A stretch of 64,000 bases of DNA from RBG-16-66-20 sp049651845 (GCA_049651845.1 JBASCW010000052.1:1-64000), one strand, 5' to 3'; positions 32,848-41,608 are shown, numbered from the stretch's first letter. The notes: a model not told the origin generated them from the sequence alone. Numbers and translations: made by a program.

Positions 32848-33218
32848 TGCCAAGCCGCGAACGCGTGCAGGCATTCGTCGCGATGGTCGAGGAGGGGAAG
32901 TACGTCGAGGCGATCCGCGAGTTCTATACCGAGGACGCTTCCATGCAGGAAAACACAGAACCCCCGCGCACGGGGCGCGACCGGCTGATCGATCACGAAT
33001 GGCGCATGCTCTCGGCGCACCAGGTGGCGCGCACGCTGCCGGGCTCGACCTTCGTGCTGGACGGCGACCGGGTGGTGATCCACTGGACGTTCGAGTTCAC
33101 CCGAAGGGACGGCAAGACCTTCCGCATGGAGGAGCTCGCGCTGCAGCGCTGGCGCGGCGAGCGCATCGCCGAGGAGCGCTTCTTCTACGACCCCGAGCAG
33201 TTGCGCCGTTTCATCTGA
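32847..33218 (+). CDS. SnoaL-like/NTF2-fold small protein
   Basis: 123 residues matching the SnoaL-like NTF2 fold: VQAFVAMVEEGKYVEAIREFYTEDA at the start, NTEPPRTGRDRLIDHE, then alternating strands ending in EERFFYDPEQ. Such proteins are small isomerases, hydrolases or binding proteins; the sequence alone does not tell which. Its ATG overlaps the TIM-barrel gene stop (TGATG). It is followed by a promoter and the Bug binding protein. Confidence 0.7.
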   Translation: MPSRERVQAFVAMVEEGKYVEAIREFYTEDASMQENTEPPRTGRDRLIDHEWRMLSAHQVARTLPGSTFVLDGDRVVIHWTFEFTRRDGKTFRMEELALQRWRGERIAEERFFYDPEQLRRFI

Positions 33219-33222
33219 TTCC

Positions 33223-33252
33223 TTGACGCGCCGGCGGCAGGCCGTCGACAAT
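33223..33252 (+). promoter_or_regulatory. Candidate promoter of the Bug-Gfo/Idh-DUF993-TauD-TRAP operon
   Basis: TTGACG at 33223-33228 and GACAAT at 33247-33252, 18-nt spacer, 30 nt before the ATG at 33282. AGGAGGGG provides a strong ribosome site. Located just after the SnoaL-like gene, it would drive the six genes that follow. Confidence 0.5.
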
Positions 33253-33281
33253 GTAACGAAATGGTTAACAGGAGGGGCGCC

Positions 33282-34232
33282 ATGCGCAGGCTGTTGCTCG
33301 CTTCGATCGTCGCGTTCGCCGCGCCGGCGGCGCTGGCGCAGGGTTTTCCCGCGCGGCCGGTCACGCTGCTCGTCACCTTCCCGGCCGGCGGCCCGACCGA
33401 CGTCGCCGGGCGCGCTCTCGCCGAAGCGACCGCCAAGTACCTCGGCCAGCCGGTGGTGGTCGAGAACCGCCCGGGCGCTACCGGCACGCTGGGCGCTGCG
33501 GCGCTCGTCAACGCCAGGCCCGATGGCTACACGGTCAGCATGATCCCGATCACCGTGCTGCGCCTGCCGCACATGGAGAACGTGGCCTTCGACCCGATGA
33601 AGGACATCCGCTACGTGATGGGCGTCTCGGGCTACGTGTTCGCGTACGTGGTGCGCACGGACGCGCCCTGGAAGAGCATGGCCGAGCTCATCGCGGCCGC
33701 GAAGGCGAATCCGGAGAGGATCAGCTACGGCTCGCATGGCATCGGCGGCTCGGTGCACCTCGCGACCGAGGAGCTCTCCGGCGCGCAGGGCGTAAAGCTC
33801 AACCACATACCCTTCAAGGGCAGCGCCGACATGCTGACCGCGCTGCTGGGCGGTCACCTCGACGTCGCGGTGGATTCCACGGGCGCGGTGCCGCACGTGG
33901 CGTCGGGCAAGGTGCGCGTGCTCGCGGTGCTCACCGAAAAGCGCGCCTCGGTCTGGCCCGAGGTACCTACGCTCACCGAGCTTGGCTACGGCATCGTCTC
34001 CACGAGCCCCTACGGCATCGGCGCGCCCGCCGCCACGCCGCCTGCGGTGGTCAAGGCGCTGCACGACGCCTTCAAGAAGGGTCTCGAGGACCCGATCCAC
34101 CTGAAGGCGCTGGAAAAATACAACCAGCCGGTCTGGTACCTGTCGAGCGAAGACTACACGAAGTGGGCGCGCGAGCAGTTCGAGCGCGAGCGCAAGATCA
34201 TCGAGCGCCTCGGACTGGCGAAGAAGAAGTAG
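33282..34232 (+). CDS. Bug/TctC-family tripartite tricarboxylate transporter substrate-binding protein
   Basis: 316 residues with a signal peptide (MRRLLLAS...ALAQG) and the Bug fold: FPARPVTLLVTFPAGGPTDVAGR, VENRPGATGTLGA, FKGSADMLTALLGGHLDV. Bug proteins capture carboxylates or amides in the periplasm. An upstream in-frame ATG (33261) would add 7 residues before the signal peptide; AGGAGGGG places the start at 33282. There is no TctA/TctB partner here, so it is an orphan, as is common in Burkholderiales; the TRAP subunits downstream belong to a different family. It is first in the operon. Confidence 0.88.
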   Translation: MRRLLLASIVAFAAPAALAQGFPARPVTLLVTFPAGGPTDVAGRALAEATAKYLGQPVVVENRPGATGTLGAAALVNARPDGYTVSMIPITVLRLPHMENVAFDPMKDIRYVMGVSGYVFAYVVRTDAPWKSMAELIAAAKANPERISYGSHGIGGSVHLATEELSGAQGVKLNHIPFKGSADMLTALLGGHLDVAVDSTGAVPHVASGKVRVLAVLTEKRASVWPEVPTLTELGYGIVSTSPYGIGAPAATPPAVVKALHDAFKKGLEDPIHLKALEKYNQPVWYLSSEDYTKWAREQFERERKIIERLGLAKKK

Positions 34233-34240
34233 GCCGCGCC

Positions 34241-35401
34241 ATGGCGCAGAAGCGCATCGGCATCATCATGCACGGCGTGACCGGGCGCATGGGCACCAAC
34301 CAGCACCTGGTGCGATCGATCCTGGAAATCCGCAAGCAGGGCGGCGTTGCGCTGAAGGACGGCACGCGCCTGATGCCCGACCCGATCCTCATCGGCCGCG
34401 ACGCGAAGAAGATCGCGGCGCTCGCCGAGCGCCACGGCATCGAGCGCCACGGCACGGATCTCGACCAGGCGCTCGCGTCGAAGAACGACGCGGTCTTCTT
34501 CGACGCGGCCTCCACGCAGCTGCGCCCGACGCTGCTCAAGCGCGCGATCGCGGCCGGCAAGCACGTCTACTGCGAGAAGCCGGTGTCGACCACGCTCGCC
34601 GAGGCGGCCGACCTCTACAAGGCGGCGAAGAAGGCGAAGGTCAAGCACGGCGTGGTGCAGGACAAGCTCTGGCTGCCGGGCCTGCTCAAGCTCGCCGGGC
34701 TGCGCGACGAGGGCTTCTTCGGCAAGATCCTGTCGGTGCGCGGCGAGTTCGGCTACTGGGTTTTCGAGGGCGATGCGCGGCGCGGCCAGCCGCCGGCGCA
34801 GCGACCGTCGTGGAATTACCGCAAGCAGGACGGCGGCGGCATCATCCTCGACATGCTGTGCCACTGGCGCTACGTGCTCGACAACCTGTTCGGGGAAGTC
34901 AGAGCGGTCTCCTGCCTGGGCGCAACGCACATCCCGTTCCGCTGGGACGAGGACGGCAGGCGCTACAAGGCGACCGCGGACGACGCGGCCTACGCCACGT
35001 TCCAGCTCGCCGGCGGCGTGATCGCGCACTTCAACTCATCCTGGACCGTGCGCGTGCGCCGCGACGACCTGCTCACGCTGCAGGTGGACGGCACGAAGGG
35101 CAGCGCGGTTGCCGGCCTGCGGGGTTGCAGGATCCAGAGTTACGAGAAAACCCCCAAACCGGTCTGGAACCCCGACGTTCCGCAGCCGATCGATTTCTAC
35201 GCCGGCTGGGACGAGATGCCGGACGCGGGCTACGACAACGCCTTCAAGGTGCAATGGGAGCTCTTCCTGCGGCACGTCGCGGGCGAGGGGCCGTTCCGCT
35301 GGGGGCTGCTCGAAGGCGCCAAGGGCGTGCAGCTCGCCGAGCTCGGCCTGAAGAGCTGGCAGCAGAAGAAGTGGCTCGAGGTGCCGAGGCTCCGGGTGTG
35401 A
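34241..35401 (+). CDS. Gfo/Idh/MocA family oxidoreductase
   Basis: 386 residues. The N-terminal Rossmann domain has IGIIMHGVTGRMGTNQH, and the EKPVSTTLAEA motif (catalytic Lys of EKP) is present. The C-terminal domain carries DGGGIILDMLCHWRYVLD. The family oxidises or reduces sugars and cyclitols with NAD(P). The start at 34241 lies 8 nt after the Bug gene; longer frames are rejected because they run into it. It overlaps DUF993 by 4 nt (GTGA). In actinobacteria, DUF993 genes are also commonly beside such oxidoreductases, which supports joint action on one substrate. Confidence 0.87.
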   Translation: MAQKRIGIIMHGVTGRMGTNQHLVRSILEIRKQGGVALKDGTRLMPDPILIGRDAKKIAALAERHGIERHGTDLDQALASKNDAVFFDAASTQLRPTLLKRAIAAGKHVYCEKPVSTTLAEAADLYKAAKKAKVKHGVVQDKLWLPGLLKLAGLRDEGFFGKILSVRGEFGYWVFEGDARRGQPPAQRPSWNYRKQDGGGIILDMLCHWRYVLDNLFGEVRAVSCLGATHIPFRWDEDGRRYKATADDAAYATFQLAGGVIAHFNSSWTVRVRRDDLLTLQVDGTKGSAVAGLRGCRIQSYEKTPKPVWNPDVPQPIDFYAGWDEMPDAGYDNAFKVQWELFLRHVAGEGPFRWGLLEGAKGVQLAELGLKSWQQKKWLEVPRLRV

Positions 35402-36573
35402 AGCGCGACGCGATCCACGCGATCGAATTGCCTTCCCCCGACGGGAAGCTGGAGCAGTATCAAGTTCGGGAACCCAAAGCCTACCGCAAGCCCGAGCGGC
35501 CTTTCACGCGCCTCGCCTACGCCGCCGCGCACGTGGTCGCCGACCCGCTGTCGGCGAAGGAGCCCTGGCTCGAGGCGGCGATCGACTGGGACGCGACGAT
35601 CGCCTACCGGCGCCACCTGTGGTCCTGGGGCTTCGGCGTCGCCGAGGCGATGGACACCGCCCAGCGCGGCATGGGAGTGGACTGGAAGAATTCGCTCGAG
35701 CTCATCGAACGCTCGGTCAAGGCCTCCAGGGATGTTTCCGGAGCGGTCATTGCATCCGGAGCGGGCACGGACCATCTTTCCGGCTGTGAAGGGCATTCGA
35801 TAGAAAGGATCGTCGCCGCCTATGAAGAGCAATGCGCGGCGGTCGAGAAGGCCGGTAGCCGCATCATCCTGATGGCGAGCCGCGCGCTCGCCGCGAGCTC
35901 CCGTTCGTCCGACGACTACGCGAAGGTCTACGACCGCATCCTCGGGCAAGTGAAGGAGCCGGTGATCATCCACTGGCTGGGCGAGATGTTCGATCCGGCG
36001 CTCGAGCGCTACTGGGGCAAGAACGATCACTACGAAGCGATGGGCATTTGCCTTGTTGTTATCGAAAGGAATAGAAGCAAAGTCGATGGCATAAAAATCT
36101 CTTTGCTCGACAAGGACAAGGAGATCGCCATGCGCCGCAAGCTGCCTAAGGGCGTGCGCATGTACACGGGCGACGACTTCAATTTCACCGAACTCATCGA
36201 GGGCGACGCGCAGGGCTATTCCGATGCGCTGCTGGGGATCTTCGATTCCATCGCGCCCGCTGCCTCTCAGGCATTGAGCTATTTGAGTTCGAATGAAATG
36301 GAGAAATACGACGAAGTACTCGTGCCTACCGTTCCGCTGTCGCGTCACATCTTCAAGGCGCCGACGCGCTTCTACAAGACCGGCGTCGTCTTCATGGCCT
36401 GGCTGAACGGCCACCAGGACCACTTCGTGATGGTCGGGGGGGGGCAGCAGAGCGCGCGCAGCCTGCTGCATCTCGCGGAGCTGTTCCGGCTCGCGGACGA
36501 GGCCGGGCTGCTGGCCGATCCCGCGCTGGCGTGCCGCCGGATGAAGCAACTGCTCGCGGTGCATGGAATTTAG
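35398..36573 (+). CDS. DUF993 family protein (dihydrodipicolinate synthase-like barrel)
   Basis: 391 residues, GTG start overlapping the previous stop. The text (IDWDATIAYRRHLWSWGFGVAEAMDTAQRGMG, in pieces; ASRALAASSRSSDDYAKVY; PVIIHWLGEMFDPAL) is that of the DUF993 family, which is thought to have a DHDPS/aldolase-like TIM barrel. No reaction is established to my knowledge. Position between a Gfo/Idh/MocA oxidoreductase and a TauD-like dioxygenase suggests an aldolase- or hydratase-type step on an oxidised sugar or cyclitol. Three stretches (about 35726-35810, 36046-36110, 36250-36320) use AT-rich codons. Its 3' end overlaps the dioxygenase gene by 11 nt. Confidence 0.8.
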   Translation: MKRDAIHAIELPSPDGKLEQYQVREPKAYRKPERPFTRLAYAAAHVVADPLSAKEPWLEAAIDWDATIAYRRHLWSWGFGVAEAMDTAQRGMGVDWKNSLELIERSVKASRDVSGAVIASGAGTDHLSGCEGHSIERIVAAYEEQCAAVEKAGSRIILMASRALAASSRSSDDYAKVYDRILGQVKEPVIIHWLGEMFDPALERYWGKNDHYEAMGICLVVIERNRSKVDGIKISLLDKDKEIAMRRKLPKGVRMYTGDDFNFTELIEGDAQGYSDALLGIFDSIAPAASQALSYLSSNEMEKYDEVLVPTVPLSRHIFKAPTRFYKTGVVFMAWLNGHQDHFVMVGGGQQSARSLLHLAELFRLADEAGLLADPALACRRMKQLLAVHGI

Positions 36574-37411
36574 AAAGCTCGGCGACGGACTCGGGATGGA
36601 AGTTTCCAGGGTGGATCTGTCCCGCCCAATTCCGGCGAACGAGTTCAAGGAACTCTGGAATGCGTTTTTCGAGAACCAGGTTCTTGTCATCCGATCGCAG
36701 AAATTGAAAGCCGGTGGGTTCCTGGCGTTTGCAAATTGCTTTGGCAAGCCCGAGCCGCACGTCATCGACCAGTTCCACCATCCCGAGCACGCCGACATCC
36801 TGATCCTGTCCAACGTCGAGAAGGACGGCCGGCCGACGGGGCTTGCCGACGCCGGCACCTACTTCCACACCGACCACTCGTACCTCGAGGTGCCCGCGCG
36901 CGCGACGATGCTGTATTCGATCCAGGTGCCGCGGCGGGGCGGCGACACGCCGTTTGCGAATCAGTACGCCGCCTATGACGATCTGTCTCCCGAGCTCAAG
37001 AATCGAATCGAGAACCTCGTGGCGCTGCACCATTACGGCAACCGCGACGATCTCGACAAGTCCTCGCGCACCGTGGCGTCGGTGCTCACCGAGGAGCAGG
37101 AGAAAATGGTGACCAGGGTGCGACACCGCGTGGCGCGGCCGCATCCGGTCACCGGCCGCACCGCGCTGTATGCAGTCAACGGCTCGTCCTTTGGCATCGA
37201 AGGGATGCCCGAGCAGGCGGCGCTTGCGCTGCTGCGCGAGCTCGCGCGCCACGCGACCCAGGAAAAGTACCAGCTGCGCCTGAAATATGGCGTCGGCGAT
37301 GTCGCAATCTGGGACAATGCGTCGCTCTTGCACTCGGCGACGCTGACCGACCCGCAGTATCCGCGCACGCTGTGGCGCACAACCGTCAAGGAGGAAGGGA
37401 GACCGTCATGA
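36563..37411 (+). CDS. TauD/TfdA-family Fe(II)/2-oxoglutarate-dependent dioxygenase
   Basis: 282 residues. The iron ligands are visible: His102 and Asp104 (YFHTDHSYL) and the distal His257 (LLHSATL), followed by the 2-oxoglutarate-binding arginine in PRTLWRTTV. Family members hydroxylate sulfonates, phenoxyacetates, carnitine-like compounds and others. It overlaps DUF993 by 11 nt and the TRAP binding protein by 4 nt, so it is translationally coupled to both. A dioxygenase inside a Gfo/Idh/isomerase operon is unusual and hints at activation of a substituted or substituted-sugar substrate. Confidence 0.87.
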   Translation: MEFRKLGDGLGMEVSRVDLSRPIPANEFKELWNAFFENQVLVIRSQKLKAGGFLAFANCFGKPEPHVIDQFHHPEHADILILSNVEKDGRPTGLADAGTYFHTDHSYLEVPARATMLYSIQVPRRGGDTPFANQYAAYDDLSPELKNRIENLVALHHYGNRDDLDKSSRTVASVLTEEQEKMVTRVRHRVARPHPVTGRTALYAVNGSSFGIEGMPEQAALALLRELARHATQEKYQLRLKYGVGDVAIWDNASLLHSATLTDPQYPRTLWRTTVKEEGRPS

Positions 37412-38382
37412 AGAAGCTGCTTGGCATCGCGATCGGGATCTTTTTTTCGGCAAACGCAAACGCCCAGTCATTGACGCTGCACGGGGCATCGCAGTTCAAC
37501 GACGACCACGCCTTCACCAAGGCGATGGCGAAGTTCGACGAGCTGGTGAAGAGGTACTACGGCAAGCCGGTCAATTTCGTGCTGCACAAGAATTCCGAGC
37601 TCGGCCTCGAGAAGCAATACTTCGAGTACATGGCGCAGGGCAAGGCGGTGGACTACGCGATCGTGTCGCCCGCACACATGTCCACGTTCTCCAAGGCCGC
37701 GCCGTTCATCGACGCGCCGTTCCTATTCCGCGACCTCGCGCACTGGAACAAGGTGCTCGACGCCGACGTGCTCAAGCCGGTGGCCGACGAGATCGCGCAG
37801 AAGGCCGAAGTCATGCTGATCGGCTACGCTGGCGGCGGCACGCGCAACATCTTCGTCAACAAGCCGGTGCGCAACATGCAGGAACTGAAGGGCCTCAAGG
37901 TGCGCGTGCAGGGCGCGCCGATCTGGTCGAGGACCTTTACGGCCGCTGGCATGGCGCCCACGGTGATCGCCTACAACGAGGTCTACAACGCGATCCAGAA
38001 CGGCGTGATCGCCGCCGGCGAGAACGAGGCGGCGGGTGTGGAGCAGATGAAGTTCTTCGAGGTCGCGCCGCACCTGTCGATGACGCAGCACGCGATCACC
38101 ATCCGGCCGCTGTGTTTTTCCTCGAAGACCTTCAAGAAGCTCGACCCGGCGCTGCAGGCCGCCGTGCTCAAGGCGGGCAAGGAGGCGGGCGCCCACGGCC
38201 GGCAGATCGAGTCGAGCGAGGACGAGGCCAAGCTCGTGAAGATGGAAAAGGAGGGCAAGCTCAAGCGCGTGCCCTTCGCCGGGCGCGACGAGATGAAGCG
38301 CCTCGTCGATCCGGTGATGGCCGCCTACGCCAAGGAGATCGGCGCCGAGGCGATCCTCGCGCAGATCAACGCGATCAAGTAA
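37408..38382 (+). CDS. TRAP transporter substrate-binding protein (DctP family)
   Basis: 324 residues with a short signal peptide (MKKLLGIAIGIFFSANANAQ) and the DctP fold: TKAMAKFDELVKRYYGKPV, GGGTRNIFVNKPVRNMQELKGLKVRVQ (in pieces) and NAIQNGVIAAGENE. It binds the imported acid in the periplasm. The start ATG overlaps the dioxygenase stop (ATGA). A strong hairpin terminator directly follows, so the binding protein is probably produced well above the membrane subunits. Confidence 0.9.
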   Translation: MKKLLGIAIGIFFSANANAQSLTLHGASQFNDDHAFTKAMAKFDELVKRYYGKPVNFVLHKNSELGLEKQYFEYMAQGKAVDYAIVSPAHMSTFSKAAPFIDAPFLFRDLAHWNKVLDADVLKPVADEIAQKAEVMLIGYAGGGTRNIFVNKPVRNMQELKGLKVRVQGAPIWSRTFTAAGMAPTVIAYNEVYNAIQNGVIAAGENEAAGVEQMKFFEVAPHLSMTQHAITIRPLCFSSKTFKKLDPALQAAVLKAGKEAGAHGRQIESSEDEAKLVKMEKEGKLKRVPFAGRDEMKRLVDPVMAAYAKEIGAEAILAQINAIK

Positions 38383-38401
38383 GAAGCCGGCCCGGAGCAA
38401 C

Positions 38402-38430
38402 GGCGGCGGCGCAGGCCGCCGCCTTTTTTT
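38402..38430 (+). terminator. Strong intrinsic terminator between dctP and dctQ
   Basis: GGCGGCGGC at 38402-38410 and GCCGCCGCC at 38415-38423 form a perfect 9-bp GC stem with a 4-nt loop, followed by seven T. The GTG start of dctQ is the next base. It should attenuate expression of dctQ, dctM and the isomerase relative to the upstream genes. Confidence 0.85.
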
Positions 38431-38955
38431 GTGATCAGAACGCTGACCCGCTGGTACGCCCGGCTGCTGACGTGGCTGCTCGTCGCCTCGGTGCTGATCC
38501 TCATCGTGCCGGTGTCGCTGCAGATCTTCTCGCGCTACACCGCGCTGATCCCGAGCTACATCTGGACCGAGGAGATGGCGCGCTTCTGCTTCATCTGGTC
38601 GATCATGCTCGGCGCCATGGTCGGCATCCGCGAGGGCACGCACTTCGTGGTGGACCTGTGGCCGCGGATGAATCCGCGCGCGCAGGCCGCGGTGCGTATC
38701 GTCGCCAGCCTGTTCGTGCTGGCGTTCGCCTGCGTGTTCCTCTGGTGGGGCATCGAGTTCACGCGCTTCGCGCTCAACCGGATCTCCGAGCTCGCCGAGC
38801 TGCCGCTCTGGCTGATCCACCTGCCGTGGCCGATCGCCGGCGCGACCTGGTTGCTGTTCCTCGGCGAGCAGCTCTGGGATGACCTGCGCGTGGCGGCGGG
38901 CAAGGCGCCGCCGCCGGACGCCGCGCGCGACGAAGCCGCGGGGAGCATCACGTGA
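38431..38955 (+). CDS. TRAP transporter small permease subunit (DctQ)
   Basis: 174 residues with four membrane segments and the DctQ text (ILIVPVSLQIFSRYTALIPSYIWTEEMARFCFIW, in pieces), including the EEMAR motif. The frame begins at GTG immediately after a T7 terminator tract, so there is no recognisable Shine-Dalgarno; the next in-frame ATG (MARF) would delete the first membrane segment. Translation may use a leaderless or structured start. Overlaps dctM by 4 nt. Confidence 0.87.
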   Translation: MIRTLTRWYARLLTWLLVASVLILIVPVSLQIFSRYTALIPSYIWTEEMARFCFIWSIMLGAMVGIREGTHFVVDLWPRMNPRAQAAVRIVASLFVLAFACVFLWWGIEFTRFALNRISELAELPLWLIHLPWPIAGATWLLFLGEQLWDDLRVAAGKAPPPDAARDEAAGSIT

Positions 38956-40271
38956 GCGGCGCGACCGTTCTCGATCCGGGCACTGCGAGCCTGATCATGT
39001 TCGGCGTGTTCTTCGCGCTGCTCGCGCTGCGCGTGCCGGTGGCGTTCGCGCTCGGCCTCGCCTGCCTGCCGGTGTTCGTGATCGAGGATCGCCTCACGCC
39101 GCAGAACCTGGTGCAGGAGACCTTCAACGCCTACAACTCGTTCATCCTGCTGGCGGTGCCGTTCTTCCTGCTCACCGCGAACCTGATGAACGTCGGCGGC
39201 ATCACCACGCGCCTGGTGCGCCTGTCGCGCGACCTAGTCGGGCACTTCCCGGGCGGCCTCGCGCAGGTCAACGTGGTGCTGTCGATCTTCTTCGCCGGCA
39301 TCTCGGGCTCCTCGACCGCGGACGCGGCCAGCCAGGCGAAGATCTTCATCGCGGCGCAGAGGAAGGAAGGCTACGACGACAGCTTCTCGGTGGCGATCAC
39401 CGCGGTCTCGGCGGTGATCGCGGTGATCATCCCGCCCTCGATCCTGATGATCGTCTGGGGCGGACTGCTCACGGTCTCGATCGGCGGCCTGTTCATGGCC
39501 GGCATCATTCCGGGCCTGCTGATCGGGCTGGTGCAGATGGGCACCGTCCATATCTACGCCAAGCTGCGCAACTATCCAACCCATCCGCGCGCGACCCTGG
39601 TCGAGACCTTCAAGGCGATCGGCATCGCGGTGCCCGCGCTGATGACGCCCGTGATCATCATCGGCGGCAAGATCTTCGGCTGGTTCACCGCCACCGAGTC
39701 GGCCTGCATTGCGGTGCTGTACGCGGCTGCGCTGACGATGCTGGTCTACCGGGAAATGGACCTGAAGGGCCTGCACACGGCGCTGCTCGACACCGGGCGG
39801 CTCACCGGCGTGGCGCTGTTCTGCGTAGGCACCGCCTCCGCCTTCGGCTGGCTGCTCGCCTACTACCAGATTCCGAAGGCGCTGCTCGCCAACGTCGCTG
39901 CCTGGGGCATGGGCCCAGCGGCGACCGGTTTCTTCATCGCGGCGGTGTTCCTCGTGGTCGGCTGCTTCCTCGACGCGATTCCCGCGATCGTCATCGTCGG
40001 CACCGTGCTCGAGCCGCTCGCAAAGAGCGTCGGCATGGACCCGATCCATTTCGCCATGGTCGGCATCGTGTCGCTCGCATTCGGCCTGGTGACGCCGCCT
40101 TATGGCCTGTGCCTGATGATCTCGGCGCACGTCGCCGGCATGCGGGTCGTCGACACTCTGAAGGACGTGTTCATCATGCTGCTGCCGATGTTCGCGGTGC
40201 TCGCGTTGATCATCCTGTGGCCGGACCTGGTGCTGTTCCTGCCGCGGCTGTTCCCGCCCGGGACTCTGTGA
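38952..40271 (+). CDS. TRAP transporter large permease subunit (DctM)
   Basis: 439 residues, GTG start in a GTGA overlap with dctQ. About 12 membrane segments and the DctM motifs GISGSSTADAASQAKIF, IIPPSILMIVWGG and FGLVTPPYGLCLM are present. It forms the Na+-coupled channel with DctQ. Its stop overlaps the next isomerase gene by 4 nt, which ties transport to catabolism. Confidence 0.92.
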   Translation: MSGATVLDPGTASLIMFGVFFALLALRVPVAFALGLACLPVFVIEDRLTPQNLVQETFNAYNSFILLAVPFFLLTANLMNVGGITTRLVRLSRDLVGHFPGGLAQVNVVLSIFFAGISGSSTADAASQAKIFIAAQRKEGYDDSFSVAITAVSAVIAVIIPPSILMIVWGGLLTVSIGGLFMAGIIPGLLIGLVQMGTVHIYAKLRNYPTHPRATLVETFKAIGIAVPALMTPVIIIGGKIFGWFTATESACIAVLYAAALTMLVYREMDLKGLHTALLDTGRLTGVALFCVGTASAFGWLLAYYQIPKALLANVAAWGMGPAATGFFIAAVFLVVGCFLDAIPAIVIVGTVLEPLAKSVGMDPIHFAMVGIVSLAFGLVTPPYGLCLMISAHVAGMRVVDTLKDVFIMLLPMFAVLALIILWPDLVLFLPRLFPPGTL

Positions 40272-41080
40272 GCGCGCCGGATTCCGCGCTGCTGTCGCTC
40301 AACACCGCGACCGTCAAGGCGCAGTGGACGCTGGCGCAGGCGATCGACGGCTGCGCGCGCCACGGCATCCGCGGCATCTCGCCCTGGCGCGACAAGCTCG
40401 CCGAGCTGGGTTTGAAAAAAGCGGTTTCTCTCATAAGAACCCATGACTTGACCGTGACCGGCCTGTGCCGCGGCGGCTTCTTCACCGCCAAAGACTGGCG
40501 CGACGACAACCGGCGCGCGATCGAGGAAGCGCACGCGCTCGAGGCCGATTGCCTGGTGCTGGTTGTCGGTGGTCTTCCGGAAGGTTCAAAAGACTTGAGC
40601 AAAGCCAGGGAAAGGATCGAGGAATCCATTTCGATGATTCTTCCCGAAGCGCGCGCGGCCGGCGTGCCGCTCGCGATCGAGCCGCTGCATCCGATGCAGG
40701 CCGCGGAGCGCGCCTGCGTCAACACGCTCGAGCACGCGCTCGATATCTGCGATGCGCTTGGCGACGGCATCGGGGTAGCGGTGGACGTCTATCACGTCTG
40801 GTGGGATCCGAAGCTCGAGGAACAGATCGCGCGCGCGGGCAGGCAGCGCATCCTCGCGTACCACATCTGCGACTGGCGGGTGCCTACGCGCGACCTGCTC
40901 AACGACCGCGGCATGATGGGCGACGGCGTCATCGACCTGCCGCGCATCCGCACCTGGGTCGAAGCTGCGGGCTACGCGGGCATGCACGAAGTCGAGATCT
41001 TCTCGGAGCTCGACTGGTGGCGGCGCGATCCCGACGAGGTCCTGAGAACCTGCAAGCTACGGCATCAGGCGTGCTGCTGA
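40268..41080 (+). CDS. Sugar phosphate isomerase/epimerase family TIM-barrel protein (second copy)
   Basis: 270 residues, GTG start overlapping dctM. It is a xylose-isomerase-like barrel: GIRGISPWRDKLAELGL, LAIEPLHPM (metal Glu), VAVDVYHVWWDP, AYHICDW and MHEVEIFSE. It differs clearly from the first copy at 32011, so the cluster has two non-identical isomerases. Two AT-rich codon islands (40411-40455 and 40564-40640) lie inside it. It is the last gene of the coupled operon. Confidence 0.84.
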   Translation: MSAPDSALLSLNTATVKAQWTLAQAIDGCARHGIRGISPWRDKLAELGLKKAVSLIRTHDLTVTGLCRGGFFTAKDWRDDNRRAIEEAHALEADCLVLVVGGLPEGSKDLSKARERIEESISMILPEARAAGVPLAIEPLHPMQAAERACVNTLEHALDICDALGDGIGVAVDVYHVWWDPKLEEQIARAGRQRILAYHICDWRVPTRDLLNDRGMMGDGVIDLPRIRTWVEAAGYAGMHEVEIFSELDWWRRDPDEVLRTCKLRHQACC

Positions 41081-41107
41081 AAAATCAGATGCTCTAGACT
41101 GCGCCGC

Positions 41108-41608
41108 ATGCCTGCACCGGCCGCGATCCGATCGGCGATATTGCTGGCGGCATGCCTCATGCTGCCGGGCGCGGCCGCCGCGCAATCGGCGCCGCCGTTG
41201 CTGGAATCCTACGGGCGCGTCGCGACGCTCCTGAACTATATGTCCGTCTACGTCGCCGAGTCGCTGCTCGCTTGCGCGGAGAAGAACGTGCTCACCGAGG
41301 AGCAGACGGAGGTGCGCTACGCGGCGTACCGCAAGCGCAACGCCGCGCTGCTCGAGCGCGCCGAGACCTGGAGCCAGCAGGCGGAGAAGCGGTTGCAGGC
41401 GCAGGGCGAGGAGCGCGCCGCGCAGCGCGTCGCGGAGGAAGCCGGCCTGAGCGCGATGGCGGCCGCCTCCGCGCGCGCGCAGGCCATGATCGGCAAGGCC
41501 GGCGACGCGCGCGCAGCCTGCGCGGAGATCCTTGCGGCGATCGAGGCCGGCCGCTACGACCTCTCGGGCAACGCCGAATTCGTCGACCTGCTGAAGGTGA
41601 ACCCGTGA
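41108..41608 (+). CDS. Small secreted protein of unknown function
   Basis: 166 residues with an N-terminal signal peptide ending in GAAAAQS. The mature part is alpha-helical, charged and Ala/Glu-rich (EKRLQAQGEERAAQRVAEEAG), with three cysteines (LACAEK, AACAEIL) and no catalytic motif. I do not recognise the family. Its stop overlaps the following epimerase gene by 4 nt (GTGA), so the two are co-translated. Confidence 0.7.
   Translation: MPAPAAIRSAILLAACLMLPGAAAAQSAPPLLESYGRVATLLNYMSVYVAESLLACAEKNVLTEEQTEVRYAAYRKRNAALLERAETWSQQAEKRLQAQGEERAAQRVAEEAGLSAMAAASARAQAMIGKAGDARAACAEILAAIEAGRYDLSGNAEFVDLLKVNP

Noticed and set aside
33261..33281. Upstream ATG for the Bug binding protein
   Set aside because: It lies before the strong AGGAGGGG and would lengthen the signal peptide N-terminus; 33282 fits better.
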